Source: Nocardia brasiliensis
Lineage (GTDB): Bacteria > Actinomycetota > Actinomycetes > Mycobacteriales > Mycobacteriaceae
Assembly (NCBI RefSeq): GCF_011801125.1
Contig: NZ_CP046171.1
Location: forward strand, 4,402,001 to 4,466,000
Direction of reading: 5' to 3'
DNA length: 64,000 bases
In this document: in pieces, positions 8,215 through 18,723 of the stretch
Layout of the letters: every line of letters starts with the position of its first letter
Numbering within the stretch: position 1 is the stretch's first letter
Notes under the pieces: model-generated
Databases searched by the model: none
Seen by the model: only the letters and a program-made list of their open reading frames with translations
What the model was told of the DNA's origin: nothing
Translations under genes and position numbers: made by a program

Positions 8215-10116
8215 CTAACCGCCGTTCGGCATCGGTGCGGGGGCGATGACGTCGAAGACATTGGGCAGGCCTGCGGCATAGCGCCGGTCATCCTCGGCGC
8301 GGATGCCCTCGAGCAGCTTCGGCGGCGAGTAATCCGGCAACCAGCAGCGCCCCTCGCTGGCGCCCGCCTGGTCGAGAATGCCGTTGACCGCGATGCGGGC
8401 GGTCTCCATCGCGCTCTCCTGCGAGTCGACCGCGGTGGAATTACGGACCGCGCCACCGGCGAGGAACAGGTTGGGAATCGCGCTGATCGGGGCGGGCCGC
8501 GGACTGCGTCCCGCGTTCCCGAGCGCGTCGCCGGCCCGGGTATCGGTCACCTGCCAGCCCGAATCCGCCCACCGCAGTGTGGTGTGCGGGGTCCAGCCCA
8601 CGAAATTGCCCGGCCGGAACGCATCCGCCATGCCCGCGTACCTGATCAGGAACTCCCGGAGTTCGACCAGGGTCTCCTCCTGCGTCAGTTCCAGCATCGG
8701 CTTGCCGTACACGAGGCCTGGCACCGAGAACAGCGAGGTGGAGAAGATCTCGATATCGAGCGCGGCCGCGGCCTCGCCGTTTCCGTACCGGCGCAGATCC
8801 CGCTGCCAGATGGCGTTGACACCGCCGAGGAACATGTACCACTGGTCCTGCGGCGCGATGAAGCCGAGCGTGACGTCGAGTTCGCGAAAGAACAGCTGGA
8901 AGCCGGTCTCGTAGGCGGGCACCACATTCCACGCGTCCCGGAGTCCGTTGTCGGCGGCCAGCAGGTCGGGGGTGAATACACTCTGCATCCGGTCGCCCGG
9001 TATCGCGACGACGAAAAAGTCCGCCTGCACCTCGATCGCCCGGCCCGCCGGATCCCGTACCGTGGCACCGACGATCCGCCCGTTGTCGATGGCGAGCTTG
9101 GTCAGCGTGTGCCGCAGGTTGAACGAGGCGCCGTGCGATTCCAGGTACCGGGCCCACGGGTCGAACCACACCTCGGTCTCCGGCCCGTCGAAGCAGATGC
9201 CGGCCGGAAGGGCCGACGAGGCAGCGGGATTCAGGCCCCAGTAGTAACCCGGCCGTCCCTCCGCGGTGCGGAATATCGGATCGATGAAGAAGTCCTTCAG
9301 CGCATTCGCCGATCCGCCTTGGTCTTTCGCGTCGCTGCCGAGGGAATGTTCTATGCCCCACGGGATCCACGCGGCATTCGGCGACATCTGGTCGGTCCGG
9401 AAGAATTCGCGCAAGGTCATGCTGTCGAGCTGGCCGCGACACCTGGCCGGTCCCGAGGTGATCCAGGCGGCGGTCTTACTGGCCAGCAATGCCACGTCGG
9501 CCGGGGTGTAGCCACCGAGCTGCGCGAAAGCCTCCAGGAAGTACTGCGGATATTTCTCGACCGGCATGCTGCGGATCGCCGCCGCCGTCAGCGGAAGCGG
9601 GACGTTCAGCCTGGTCTGGCCGATGGCGACCGGAACACGCTGTCCCTGACTGCCCGCCGGAACTCCGGGATTGTCCGGAATGAACGCGGCGCGATCGAAC
9701 ACGCTGCCGCCCCGGCCGTCGGGAATGCGCTTGAGCGTTTCGGGCAGGATCGCGTAACTCGGCAGGATGAAATGCTGGGCACTCATCTCGAACGGATACG
9801 GAGAGGTGCCGGGCGGGTTGGTGTAAGCCCGGACCATTCCGCCGAGTCGCTCATTCTTGTCGTACAGCGTGACCTGGAAACCGCGCTCGGCCAATTCGTG
9901 TGCCGCCGCCATTCCGCCCGGCCCGCCGCCAAAGACCGCGACGCGCCGCCCGCGCGCCGGGTCCGCGCCCGAGCGACCTGGTCCGAGCAACGTCGAGACC
10001 GGGCCGAGCAGCGCCGCGGCCGCGATCCCGGTCAACACCTGCCGTCGCGGCACCACCGCGGGCCGCGAGGCACCGGCGACCGCCGTGCTTGCTGGCAGCT
10101 CACCATGTTCTTCCAT
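8215..10116 (-). CDS. Exported FAD-dependent oxidoreductase (amine oxidase / phytoene-desaturase-like)
   Basis: A 633-residue flavoprotein. The N terminus has a twin-arginine motif (VVPRRQVLTG) and a hydrophobic AAAALLGPVSTLL stretch, so Tat export is likely. A Rossmann FAD-binding motif follows at VAVFGGGPGGMAAAHELAERG, with YDKNERLGGMVR completing the dinucleotide site. A C-terminal FAD segment with PNLFLAGGAVRNSTAVDSQESAM is intact. Overall it resembles phytoene desaturase and hydroxysqualene dehydroxylase relatives; such enzymes dehydrogenate or isomerise lipophilic isoprenoids, but the substrate here is unknown. It follows nbaD on the same strand after a 205-base gap holding a palindrome, so it may have its own promoter. 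The secreted protein downstream is its likely operon partner. Confidence 0.83.
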   Translation of the reverse strand: MEEHGELPASTAVAGASRPAVVPRRQVLTGIAAAALLGPVSTLLGPGRSGADPARGRRVAVFGGGPGGMAAAHELAERGFQVTLYDKNERLGGMVRAYTNPPGTSPYPFEMSAQHFILPSYAILPETLKRIPDGRGGSVFDRAAFIPDNPGVPAGSQGQRVPVAIGQTRLNVPLPLTAAAIRSMPVEKYPQYFLEAFAQLGGYTPADVALLASKTAAWITSGPARCRGQLDSMTLREFFRTDQMSPNAAWIPWGIEHSLGSDAKDQGGSANALKDFFIDPIFRTAEGRPGYYWGLNPAASSALPAGICFDGPETEVWFDPWARYLESHGASFNLRHTLTKLAIDNGRIVGATVRDPAGRAIEVQADFFVVAIPGDRMQSVFTPDLLAADNGLRDAWNVVPAYETGFQLFFRELDVTLGFIAPQDQWYMFLGGVNAIWQRDLRRYGNGEAAAALDIEIFSTSLFSVPGLVYGKPMLELTQEETLVELREFLIRYAGMADAFRPGNFVGWTPHTTLRWADSGWQVTDTRAGDALGNAGRSPRPAPISAIPNLFLAGGAVRNSTAVDSQESAMETARIAVNGILDQAGASEGRCWLPDYSPPKLLEGIRAEDDRRYAAGLPNVFDVIAPAPMPNGG

Positions 10117-10213
10117 GCAGTGCTGGCCTTTCCTGTGCAGCCGTCATGTTCTGACCGAAGCCGTCCCGTCCCGGGCACCGCCCGCCGCACAAGCAATCGG
10201 CGCTGGCCCGGTA

Positions 10214-10229
10214 TGTGTCCGGTGACACA
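10214..10229. promoter_or_regulatory. Palindrome TGTGTC-CGGT-GACACA, candidate operator
   Basis: A 6-bp perfect inverted repeat with a 4-base centre sits 98 bases upstream of the flavoprotein start, in the gap after nbaD. Its size and place suit a repressor binding site. No regulator can be assigned. Confidence 0.4.
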
Positions 10230-10321
10230 ATTCGACCACCGGACGTTCGACGCTTTGTGTTCAGAATCAGGACACTTCAATTCGGCGCAAAGATCGGTTT
10301 CGCACTGATCGTGACCAGGGG

Positions 10322-11320
10322 CTATTGCAGGCCGAGGAACCGCTCGGCATTACCGCCGCAGATAAGCGCCCGCTGGGCGGGAGTGAGAAAGTCGCTCTTT
10401 CCGACGACCGCACCGGCCGGGCGCTCCCCCAATGGATACGGATAGTCGCTGCCCAGCATCACCCGCTCGGGCCCGACGGTATCGACGAGCATGCGCAGTG
10501 CGCGCTCGTCGAAGACGACCGAGTCCACGTGGAATCGCCCCAGGTAATGCGAGGGTGGATAGCGGGAATTGCTGCCGACCACGTCATGACGCTGATGCCA
10601 GGCGTTTTCGACACGGCCGAGCCAAAAGGCGAAAGAACCGCCGCCGTGAGCGAAACAGATCTTCAGCCGGTCATCGATCTGATCGAAGACGCCGCCGAGC
10701 ACGAGCGCGAGCAGGGACAAATGGGTCTCCGCCGGCATGCCGGTCAGCCATTGGGCCATCCAGCGGTCCAGCCGTGGCGCGTGCGGCATGTCCCACGGGT
10801 GCACGAAGACGGGAACGTCCAGCGCCCGGCAATGCTGCAGGAAGGTCACCACACCGGCGTGGTCGAGATCGCGGTCACCGATGTGGTTGCCGATCTCGAC
10901 GCCCCGATGTCCTTGCGCGACACAGCGTTCCAGCTCCCGGCAGGCCGCGTCGGTGTCCTGTAGCGGTACCTGGCAGAAGGGGATGAGCCGATCCGGCGCG
11001 GGCGCCACGATCGAGAGCGCGAGATCGTTGAAGATCCGGCTGATCCGGGCGGCCTCGGCGCCGTTTCTGCCGTAGTGGAAGAACACCGGGGTCGGCGAGA
11101 CGACCTGGATGTCGATCCCGTCCGCGTCCATGTCGCGCAGGCGCGCCTCACTGTTCCAGCAGGTGTCATCGATCCGGCGGAACTCGGTGGACCCGAGCAT
11201 GATCATCGCCTCGGATTCGGACTCGACCCGCAGCCACAGCTTATCCGCGTCCGCGTCGCCGCCGAGATCCGGCCAGGAACGCGGCACGTAGTGGGTATGA
11301 ATATCGATGGCCCGCACCAT
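10322..11320 (-). CDS. nbaD: 2-amino-3-carboxymuconate-6-semialdehyde decarboxylase
   Basis: A 332-residue zinc-dependent decarboxylase that removes CO2 from 2-amino-3-carboxymuconate semialdehyde to give 2-aminomuconate semialdehyde, diverting the ring-cleavage product away from spontaneous quinolinate formation. Ligands match the ACMSD pattern: H8 and H10 (DIHTHYVP), H174 (VHPWDM), H225 (CFAHGGG) and D292 (GSDYPYPLGE). Length is typical. The start lies only 3 bases after the deaminase stop, making it the last gene of the coupled nba operon. In Pseudomonas fluorescens KU-7 nbaD also lies at the 3' end of the corresponding cluster. Confidence is high because the residues, length and neighbours agree. 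Confidence 0.93.
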   Translation of the reverse strand: MVRAIDIHTHYVPRSWPDLGGDADADKLWLRVESESEAMIMLGSTEFRRIDDTCWNSEARLRDMDADGIDIQVVSPTPVFFHYGRNGAEAARISRIFNDLALSIVAPAPDRLIPFCQVPLQDTDAACRELERCVAQGHRGVEIGNHIGDRDLDHAGVVTFLQHCRALDVPVFVHPWDMPHAPRLDRWMAQWLTGMPAETHLSLLALVLGGVFDQIDDRLKICFAHGGGSFAFWLGRVENAWHQRHDVVGSNSRYPPSHYLGRFHVDSVVFDERALRMLVDTVGPERVMLGSDYPYPLGERPAGAVVGKSDFLTPAQRALICGGNAERFLGLQ

Positions 11321-11323
11321 TTT

Positions 11324-11764
11324 TCAGCCCTCGTTCCGCGACGATTCCGCACGCCGGGGTAGCCGCGCGATCGCCTGTATCTCGATGAGCAGGTGCGGAT
11401 GCGGCAGCTGGTGCACCGCGACGGTCGTGCGCGCGGGACCGTCCTCGTCGAAGTATTCGGCGTAGACCTCGTTGTAGCCGCCGAAGTCGTTCATCGACAC
11501 CAGGAAGGTGGTGACCTGCGCCAGGTCACTCAGGTCGGCACCGACGTCGGCGAGGATGGCCCGGATGTTCTCCAGCACGGCGCGGGTCTGCGCCCTGATG
11601 TCGAGATTCGTCACGCCCAGTTCGTCGACCTGCACACCGGCGAAGCTGTTGTCGGCGCGCCGGGAACTGGTACCCGAGACGAAGGCGAACTCCCCCACCA
11701 CCTTGAGGTGGGGAAACCGGCCGCGTGGGCGCGCGAGGCCCGAGACCGTCCGCGCGCCGCTCAC
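11324..11764 (-). CDS. nbaF: 2-aminomuconate deaminase (RidA/YjgF family)
   Basis: A 146-residue RidA-fold protein that would hydrolyse 2-aminomuconate to 4-oxalocrotonate plus ammonia. The start is the GTG at 11764, which overlaps the stop of the preceding gene as GTGA; the same frame is open further upstream, but that stretch lies inside the neighbour. Family features are FAFVSGTSSRRADNS, the central TRAVLENIRAILADVGADLSDLAQVT region (split here for length) and VAVHQLPHPHLLIEIQA near the C terminus. RidA proteins can also act as general enamine/imine deaminases, but the position between the oxalocrotonate decarboxylase and ACMSD genes, as in the KU-7 order, makes the specific role likely. 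Confidence 0.9.
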   Translation of the reverse strand: MSGARTVSGLARPRGRFPHLKVVGEFAFVSGTSSRRADNSFAGVQVDELGVTNLDIRAQTRAVLENIRAILADVGADLSDLAQVTTFLVSMNDFGGYNEVYAEYFDEDGPARTTVAVHQLPHPHLLIEIQAIARLPRRAESSRNEG

Positions 11765-12534
11765 CGCGCACGCCCCGTGAACGACACCGAGCCGAGCCCT
11801 TCCACGCTGCCGACGACCCGACCGGGCACCAGCGGCACCGCCGCGGTGGCGGCGCCGGCGAGCACAACGTATCCCGCGCGCAACGCGATGCCGCGGCGCG
11901 TGACGACGGTACGCAACGCCGACAGCGCGCGAACCGGGTCGCCGAGAATGGCCGAGGTGGAGCCCACGGTTTCGGAGCCGTCCACCGTCAAGCGCACGGC
12001 CCGGTCCCGAATGCTCTGCATCGGTTGCCACGGACCGACCACATAGCCAGCCGCGGAAGTGTTGTCCGCCACCACATCCTGCACCGTGAACCGGAAGTCC
12101 CGGTACCGGGAGTCGATGATCTCGAGCGCCGGAGCCACCGCGTCGACGCACGCTTCGAACTCGGCGAGATCAGCGTCAGCTGTCACATCACGCGCCAGCC
12201 GATAGGCGATCTCGGGCTCGACTTTGGGATGAATGTAGCCGCTCAGATCCACCACCCCGCCGTCGGCGATCCGCGTGGCCGCGGTGAGCCGGCCGACGAT
12301 CACCTCCGACACACCCATCTGCTCCATCTTCGCGACGCTGGTGAAGCCGAGTTTCACCCCGGAGACCAGATCACCGCGTTGCTGTCGTAAGTCGATGAGC
12401 GCCGCTTGAATGGCGTAGGCGTCGTCGAGGTCGAACCGGTAGGAGTCCGCGAGGCTGGCGATATCCGCGCCGTCGACCTGTGCGTCGTCCAGACGCAGGG
12501 CCAGCTCCGCGATCTCGGTCTGCGCGAGAGTCAT
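11761..12534 (-). CDS. nbaG: 4-oxalocrotonate decarboxylase
   Basis: A 257-residue member of the 2-keto-4-pentenoate hydratase/oxalocrotonate decarboxylase family. [17 protein letters not shown] and [12 protein letters not shown] are closer to the decarboxylase (DmpH-type) than to the hydratase branch; the second paralogue in this operon carries the hydratase-type sequence. The metal-binding HPKVEPE and EIIDSRY segments are present. It would decarboxylate 2-oxohex-3-enedioate to 2-oxopent-4-enoate, usually in a complex with the hydratase. Both ends overlap neighbours by 4 bases (ATGA with the aldolase stop, GTGA with the deaminase start), so translation is coupled. Confidence 0.88.
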   Translation of the reverse strand: MTLAQTEIAELALRLDDAQVDGADIASLADSYRFDLDDAYAIQAALIDLRQQRGDLVSGVKLGFTSVAKMEQMGVSEVIVGRLTAATRIADGGVVDLSGYIHPKVEPEIAYRLARDVTADADLAEFEACVDAVAPALEIIDSRYRDFRFTVQDVVADNTSAAGYVVGPWQPMQSIRDRAVRLTVDGSETVGSTSAILGDPVRALSALRTVVTRRGIALRAGYVVLAGAATAAVPLVPGRVVGSVEGLGSVSFTGRAR

Positions 12535-13544
12535 TGTGTGAGTTCCTGTCTGGTGATATCGAGGGCGATGTCGGTGAGCATGTCCTCCTGCCCGCCGACC
12601 AGTCCGCGCCGCCCCGCCTCGGCCAGGAGGCGCCTGGTGTCGAGGCCGTGGCTCGCGGCGACGCGCTCGGCGTGCAGCAGGAAGCTGCTGTAGACCCCGG
12701 CGTAGCCCAGGGTCAGCGTTTCCCGGTCGACCTGGACCGGGCGCGTCCGCAAGGGCCGCACGAGGTCGTCCGCCGCGTCCTGCAGCGCGTAGAGGTCGCA
12801 GCCGGTTTCCCAGCCCTGCAGTGCGGCGACCGCCACGAACGCCTCGGCCGGGCAGTTGCCTGCCCCGGCCCCCTGGCCGGCCAGCGCGACATCCACCCGA
12901 TAGGCGCCGTGTTCGACGGCGGTCACACTGTTCGCGACCGACAGCGAGAGGTTCTCGTGCGCGTGGATACCGATCTGCGTTGCCGGGTCCAGGATTTCGC
13001 GATACGCGTCGATGCGCTCGGCGACGTCACGCATGGTCAGCCGGCCGCCGGAGTCGGTGACGTAAACGCAGTGCGCGCCATAGGATTCCATCGACTTCGC
13101 CTGCCGGGCCAGCTCGTCGGGGGCGGCGAGATGGCTCATCATCAGGAAGCCGGACACATCCATCTCGTGCTCGCGCGCCCACTCGATATGCTGTGCGCTG
13201 ATGTCGGCCTCGGTGCTGTGCGTGGCGATGCGCACGCTGCGCACGCCGAGATCCCTTGCGCGCCGCAGATGTTCGACGGTGCCGATGCCGGGCAGCAGCA
13301 GCGTGGTCAGCACGGCGTGCTCGAGCACCTCGGCGGCGGCCGCGATCCACTCCTCGTCGGTGTGCGCGCCGAACCCGTAGGTCAGGCACGAGCCGCCGAG
13401 CCCGTCGCCGTGCGCCACCTCGATGGCGTCAACGCCCGCCCGATCGAGAGCGGCCGCGATGGCACGCACATCGTCGAGCGAGTAGCCGTGTGCCACGGCG
13501 TGCATGCCGTCGCGCAAGGTCACGTCCTGCACGTAGATCCTCAT
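12531..13544 (-). CDS. nbaI: 4-hydroxy-2-oxovalerate aldolase
   Basis: A 337-residue DmpG-type class II aldolase that splits 4-hydroxy-2-oxopentanoate into pyruvate and acetaldehyde. The start ATG at 13544 overlaps the stop of the dehydrogenase (ATGA); a longer frame begins 12 bases upstream but is less likely. Motifs are [10 protein letters not shown] (metal and catalytic Arg-Asp), [10 protein letters not shown], and [15 protein letters not shown] with the two metal histidines. The C-terminal domain that channels acetaldehyde to the partner dehydrogenase is full length. In this family the aldolase and dehydrogenase form a heterotetramer, which fits their overlap here. Confidence 0.93.
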   Translation of the reverse strand: MRIYVQDVTLRDGMHAVAHGYSLDDVRAIAAALDRAGVDAIEVAHGDGLGGSCLTYGFGAHTDEEWIAAAAEVLEHAVLTTLLLPGIGTVEHLRRARDLGVRSVRIATHSTEADISAQHIEWAREHEMDVSGFLMMSHLAAPDELARQAKSMESYGAHCVYVTDSGGRLTMRDVAERIDAYREILDPATQIGIHAHENLSLSVANSVTAVEHGAYRVDVALAGQGAGAGNCPAEAFVAVAALQGWETGCDLYALQDAADDLVRPLRTRPVQVDRETLTLGYAGVYSSFLLHAERVAASHGLDTRRLLAEAGRRGLVGGQEDMLTDIALDITRQELTQ

Positions 13545-14491
13545 GTGCGCACCCACCCCCGCAGTTCGGCGACGCGCTCTGCGGTGCGCAGCGCGGCCGA
13601 GGTCATGATGTCCAGATTTCCCGCATAGGTCGGCAGGTAGTGGCCGGCGCCGCTGACCTCGAGAAACACCGATACCTTGACCCCGCTGACCCGACGCCCC
13701 AGCGTGGGCACTAAGACATCGGTGACCGTGTCGAACTGGACCTCCCGTTTGACGCGATACCCGGGCGCGTACGCCGCGACGGCCCGCGCCATCCGCGCGA
13801 CCGCGGCGGTGATCGCGTCGCGATCGATCCCGGTATCGGCGATCAGACAGAACACGGTGTCGCGCATGACAATCGGCGGCTCGGCCGGATTGATCACGAT
13901 GATCGCCTTACCCGCCTCGGCCCCGCCGACGCGGCGCAGCGCCGCGGCGGTGGTCTCGGTGAACTCGTCGATATTGGCGCGCGTGCCTGGGCCCGCGGAG
14001 CGCGCCGAGATCGAGGCGACGATCTCGGCGTAGGCCACCGGTGCCACCCGGGAGACCGCGGCGACGATCGGGACGGTCGCCTGGCCGCCACAGGTGACCA
14101 TGTTGAGGTTCGGTTGCGCGAGATGCTCGTGCACGTCGAGGGCGGGCACGACGAACGGCCCGAGCGCGGCCGGAGTCAGGTCGATCATCAATTTGCCCTG
14201 TGCGGCCGCCAGTTTCGCGTGCCGGGCATGCGCGTGGGCGGAGGTCGCGTCGAAGATGATCCGCACGTCTTCGAAACCGGGCATGGCGAGCAACCCGTCG
14301 ATGCCCGCGGCGGTGACCGCGACATTCATCCGAGCCGCACGCGCCAGTCCCGGCGAGGCGGGGTCGATGCCCGCCATCGCCGCCACGCGCAGGGTCGGCG
14401 ACAGGCGCTTGATCTTGATCATGAGATCGGTGGCGATATTGCCGGAGCCGAGAATCGCGACCCCGACACCGCCGGACTGATCCGCCGTCAT
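13541..14491 (-). CDS. nbaJ: Acetaldehyde dehydrogenase (acylating)
   Basis: A 316-residue DmpF/MhpF-type enzyme that oxidises acetaldehyde with CoA and NAD to acetyl-CoA. The Rossmann motif [14 protein letters not shown] is near the N terminus; the catalytic cysteine lies in [27 protein letters not shown] is the conserved central segment. It overlaps the hydratase stop and the aldolase start by 4 bases each. It is the partner subunit of the aldolase and takes the acetaldehyde through a tunnel, which is known for the DmpFG family. Confidence 0.93.
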   Translation of the reverse strand: MTADQSGGVGVAILGSGNIATDLMIKIKRLSPTLRVAAMAGIDPASPGLARAARMNVAVTAAGIDGLLAMPGFEDVRIIFDATSAHAHARHAKLAAAQGKLMIDLTPAALGPFVVPALDVHEHLAQPNLNMVTCGGQATVPIVAAVSRVAPVAYAEIVASISARSAGPGTRANIDEFTETTAAALRRVGGAEAGKAIIVINPAEPPIVMRDTVFCLIADTGIDRDAITAAVARMARAVAAYAPGYRVKREVQFDTVTDVLVPTLGRRVSGVKVSVFLEVSGAGHYLPTYAGNLDIMTSAALRTAERVAELRGWVRT

Positions 14492-15294
14492 GCGTCCGCC
14501 TCCTCGAGCACGGCATCGACCTCGGCCATGCCATCGATCCGCAGCCGGAACGTGCCGGGGCCAGTGATCGGCACCATCGGGCCGAGCGCTCCCGACATCA
14601 CGATCTCCCCGGCGCGCAGGGCACGCCCGCGCCGCACCAGTTCACGCGCGAGCCAGGCGACCGCGACGACCGGCGAGCCGAGACAGGCTTTGCCGATACC
14701 GGTGGAAAGCTGAGTCCCGTTGTAGTCCAGGCCCATTCCTAGGGCGGACAGATCCAGCCCGCACGGCGAGTACGGTGTCGTGCCGAGGACCACCGCGCCG
14801 CTGGACGCGTTGTCGGCCACGGTGTCGGCGATGCTCAGATCCCACCCCGCGATCCGGGAGTCCACGATCTCGATGGCGGGCAGCACGAAGTCCGTCGAGC
14901 GCAGCACATCGGCCACGGAGGCGCCCGGGTAATCGATGTCGCGGTCGAGCACGAACGCCAACTCCCCCTCGGCCCTCGGCTGCAACAGCGAGTTCAGCGG
15001 GATCGGCTGGCAGTGCGCAAAGACCATGTCGTCTAGCAGAATCCCGAAATCCGGTTCATAGACGCCGAACTGGTGCTGGACCACGGGTGCGGTCAAGCCG
15101 ATCTTCGCGCCGACGACCCGTGCACCGCCCGCGATCCGCTCGTCGACCAGCAGTTGCTGTGTCGCATAGGCGGCGTCGATACCGTTCGCGCCCAACAGCT
15201 CTCGCACCGGCGCACAGGGGACAGCGGACGCTCGCGCCGTGCGCAGGCGCGCGGCGGCGGTCTCGATCGCGGTACTCGTCTCGACCGAACTCAT
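14488..15294 (-). CDS. nbaH: 2-oxopent-4-enoate hydratase
   Basis: A 268-residue hydratase adding water to 2-oxopent-4-enoate to give 4-hydroxy-2-oxopentanoate. The start is the ATG at 15294, overlapping the stop of nbaE as ATGA; the open frame extends some 600 bases further but only as antisense of nbaE. Family motifs are [34 protein letters not shown] (metal-binding acids) and [20 protein letters not shown]. It is paralogous to nbaG, from which it differs in the Q-F-G-V loop. Position and overlaps fit the KU-7 nbaE-X-H-J order, with nbaX missing here. Confidence 0.92.
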   Translation of the reverse strand: MSSVETSTAIETAAARLRTARASAVPCAPVRELLGANGIDAAYATQQLLVDERIAGGARVVGAKIGLTAPVVQHQFGVYEPDFGILLDDMVFAHCQPIPLNSLLQPRAEGELAFVLDRDIDYPGASVADVLRSTDFVLPAIEIVDSRIAGWDLSIADTVADNASSGAVVLGTTPYSPCGLDLSALGMGLDYNGTQLSTGIGKACLGSPVVAVAWLARELVRRGRALRAGEIVMSGALGPMVPITGPGTFRLRIDGMAEVDAVLEEADA

Positions 15295-16769
15295 AGCTGC
15301 ACACAGACGTTCGTCGGTTCGGTGTAGAAGTGCAGCGACGCGGCGCCGCCTTCGCGGCCGATGCCGGACAACCCCATCCCGCCGAACGGCGAGCGCAGAT
15401 CGCGCAGGAACCAGGTATTCAGCCACGCCATGCCGACGTGCATGGCCTGGGCCACGCGATGCCCGCGGCGCAGGTCGTTGGTCCACACCGCGGCCGCAAG
15501 GCCGTAGTCGGAGTCGTTGGCCAAGGCGATCACCTCCTCCTCGGTATCGAACGGAATCAGCGCGGCGACGGGTCCGAAGATCTCCTCGCGCACCGCGCGA
15601 TCGCTGTTGGTCAGCCCGGTCCACAGGGTCGGCTCCAGCCACGCGCCGCCGTCCAGATCCGCACCGAGCGTGGGTATTCCGCCACCGACGACCGCCCTCG
15701 CGCCCTCCTGCTCGGCCAGCGCGAGATAGTCGAGCACCTTCTGCCGATGCGTGCGCGAGATCAGCGGACCGGTCGTGGTCGCCTCGTCGGTGGGGCTGCC
15801 GAGCCGCAACGCGCGGGCACTGTCGGCCAAACCCGCCACCACGTCGGCGAATATCCGACGGTGCACGTAGACGCGCTCGGTGCACAGACAAACCTGTCCG
15901 GTGTTGGTGAACACCGACCGGCTCAGCCCGGCCACCGCCTCCGCGAGATCCACGTCGTCGAAAACGATCGCCGCGTTCTTGCCGCCCAGTTCGAACGACA
16001 CCGGGCGCACCCGCGGCGCGACATTCGCCATCACCTTCGTGCCGGTCGCCGAGGAACCGGTGAAGGTCACGCCGTCGATCCCGGGGTGGGCGGTGAGCCG
16101 GTCCCCGGTCGCGCCCGCACCGTGGATCACGTTGTACACGCCCGCGGGTAGGCCGACCTCGGCGAGCACCTCGGCGAGCAGCACCGCGGTCGACGGCGTC
16201 AGCTCACTGGGTTTCACCACCACCGCGTTGCCGCAGCCGAGGGCAGGAGCCACCTTCCAGGTCAGCAACAGCAGCGGCAGATTCCACGGCACGATCACCG
16301 CGACGACACCCAACGGCTTGCGCACGGTGTAGTTCAACGCGCGCCGCCCACCGGGCAGGTCGGTGAAGAACGCGTCTTCGCCCGTCGCGACGACGAGATC
16401 GGCGAAGGCACGGAAGTTCGCGATGGCCCGCGGCACATCCAGTTCCCGAGCCAGCCGGATCGGCTTTCCGGTATCGGCGACCTCCGCCGCGACGAACTCC
16501 TCGAACCGTTCCTCGATCCGGCGCGCCGTACGGCGCAGTAGCTCGGCCCGCTCCCCCGGCGGCGTATGTGACCAGCCGCCAACAGCTTCGGCGGCCGACT
16601 CGACCGCGCGGTCCACCAGATCGGCACCGGCGACATCGACCCGCGCCAGCACCGCGCCCGTCGCCGGATCCCGTTTTTCCAGCCCGTCGTCGCCGATCGG
16701 CTCGACGAATTTCCCGTCGACAAAATTGCGAATCCAGCTGTCGTTCCCAGTCACAGGACCAGCCTGCAC
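15291..16769 (-). CDS. nbaE: 2-aminomuconate-6-semialdehyde dehydrogenase
   Basis: A 492-residue aldehyde dehydrogenase of the 2-hydroxymuconic/2-aminomuconic semialdehyde group, first gene of the operon. The catalytic cysteine motif FTNTGQVCLCTERVYV is characteristic of this group, and SFELGGKNAAIVF holds the general base. VPWNLPLLLLTWK and PSELTPSTA form the NAD site. It converts 2-aminomuconate semialdehyde to 2-aminomuconate. The start is a GTG (16769 or 16754); neither has a strong ribosome site, so the first residues are uncertain. The 202-base gap to divergent nbaC holds the repeat array described separately. Confidence 0.91.
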   Translation of the reverse strand: MQAGPVTGNDSWIRNFVDGKFVEPIGDDGLEKRDPATGAVLARVDVAGADLVDRAVESAAEAVGGWSHTPPGERAELLRRTARRIEERFEEFVAAEVADTGKPIRLARELDVPRAIANFRAFADLVVATGEDAFFTDLPGGRRALNYTVRKPLGVVAVIVPWNLPLLLLTWKVAPALGCGNAVVVKPSELTPSTAVLLAEVLAEVGLPAGVYNVIHGAGATGDRLTAHPGIDGVTFTGSSATGTKVMANVAPRVRPVSFELGGKNAAIVFDDVDLAEAVAGLSRSVFTNTGQVCLCTERVYVHRRIFADVVAGLADSARALRLGSPTDEATTTGPLISRTHRQKVLDYLALAEQEGARAVVGGGIPTLGADLDGGAWLEPTLWTGLTNSDRAVREEIFGPVAALIPFDTEEEVIALANDSDYGLAAAVWTNDLRRGHRVAQAMHVGMAWLNTWFLRDLRSPFGGMGLSGIGREGGAASLHFYTEPTNVCVQL

Positions 16770-16807
16770 CGCATTGCCGACCCCAACAAATACCTTGATT
16801 CGGTCCT

Positions 16808-17538
<731 letters not shown>

Positions 17539-17553
17539 CGCCCGCCGGTCCGG

Positions 17554-18537
17554 TCAGTTGCCGATCAGCGGCAACACCGGCACGCACGGCACCGCGGGCG
17601 CGCGGTCCGGATCGAGCGCCGCCAGCGCGTGTCCCGCGGTCACCGGGTCGACCACCAGGGCGAGGTGGTCGGCCAGGTCTTGTTCGCACCCGTCCTGTAC
17701 CACGATGTTCCGCACGTTCGGTGCGTCGACGATGCTGCTGGTGAACGGCACCACCACCTCGTCGTAGCGACTGATGAGATTGGTGTAGGCCACCCCGGGC
17801 ACGGTGGGGCCCCCGTCCGAACGCATCCGGCTCATGAACGCCGAACTGGTCAGCACCTGCGGCAACGGACCACTCATGTCACCGAGCGCCGCTTCGGCCG
17901 CCGTCCGCAGGCTCGTGCCGGGCGCACCGAGCAACTGCATGCCGCTGCTCATGGCGAAATGATCCGAGCCGTTCCACGGCGCGGCGATGGCCACGAATCT
18001 GGCCACCCGGTCGGCCCCGCCCAGGAACTTCACGTAATAGCCGCCGACCAGCCCGCCCATCGAGTGGGTGAGAAAGTCGACCCGGTCGGCACCGGTGGCT
18101 GCGCGGACCCGCTCGACGAAGTCCGCGACCTCCGCGGCGCCGTGCTCGATCGGCAGCCGTCCCTTGACCGCGACAGCCGGCCACGTGTCGGAGCTGCGCT
18201 CGCCCCAATTCATCGAGAAGACGCAGTAGCCCGCGTGGTGCAGCATCGGCGCCATGGCCTGCCAAGCGATCGTCTGGTTCTCGAACTGCCCGTGCAGCAA
18301 CACCACTGGATTCGGATGCTCGGCCGACGGCCGGCAGGACCAGTCGTTCGCACCGGGCGGTGGCGCGTCGCCACGGGGGCTCGCCGCCATCGCGGCCATG
18401 CCGGCCGCCAGCCGGAAGTCGGCGGGCGGGACGTCCGGGACGGCGGCCGCGCGCTGCGCGCCGCACAGCAGCACGACGGGCATGCCGATCCCGACAATCA
18501 ACGATCGAAGACATCTCGCCTTACGCGGACTTCCCAT
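17554..18537 (-). CDS. Secreted lipase/esterase (class 2 triacylglycerol lipase family)
   Basis: From the ATG at 18537, 327 residues with a signal peptide (basic start, VGIGMPVVLLCGAQRAAA, then VPDVPP). The mature enzyme has the oxyanion motif VVLLHGQFEN, the nucleophile elbow THSMGG, and an IAAPWNGSDHF segment. A pattern of conserved cysteines (WSC near the N terminus, GYC, DGC) suggests a disulfide, usual for secreted lipases. Acid and histidine are likely in the SRYDEVV and ADHLALV segments. It hydrolyses carboxylic esters, perhaps triacylglycerol; the natural substrate is unknown. It is convergent with nbaC, 15 bases between stops, with no clear hairpin. Confidence 0.82.
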   Translation of the reverse strand: MGSPRKARCLRSLIVGIGMPVVLLCGAQRAAAVPDVPPADFRLAAGMAAMAASPRGDAPPPGANDWSCRPSAEHPNPVVLLHGQFENQTIAWQAMAPMLHHAGYCVFSMNWGERSSDTWPAVAVKGRLPIEHGAAEVADFVERVRAATGADRVDFLTHSMGGLVGGYYVKFLGGADRVARFVAIAAPWNGSDHFAMSSGMQLLGAPGTSLRTAAEAALGDMSGPLPQVLTSSAFMSRMRSDGGPTVPGVAYTNLISRYDEVVVPFTSSIVDAPNVRNIVVQDGCEQDLADHLALVVDPVTAGHALAALDPDRAPAVPCVPVLPLIGN

Positions 18538-18723
18538 GTGCCGATACCTTTCATCGCTCCGGGCGAGCATTCGGCCCGCAGGCAATCAGATTAACGGCGG
18601 GTTCCGCGGCGGCGGGAATATACATCTCGTTGTGCCGCATAGCCGTTTGGGTATGCCTCGACGACTACCACGAGCGCCACATCGAATAAATGGTATCCAG
18701 TAAAAAGCGTGTTACACCCTGCG

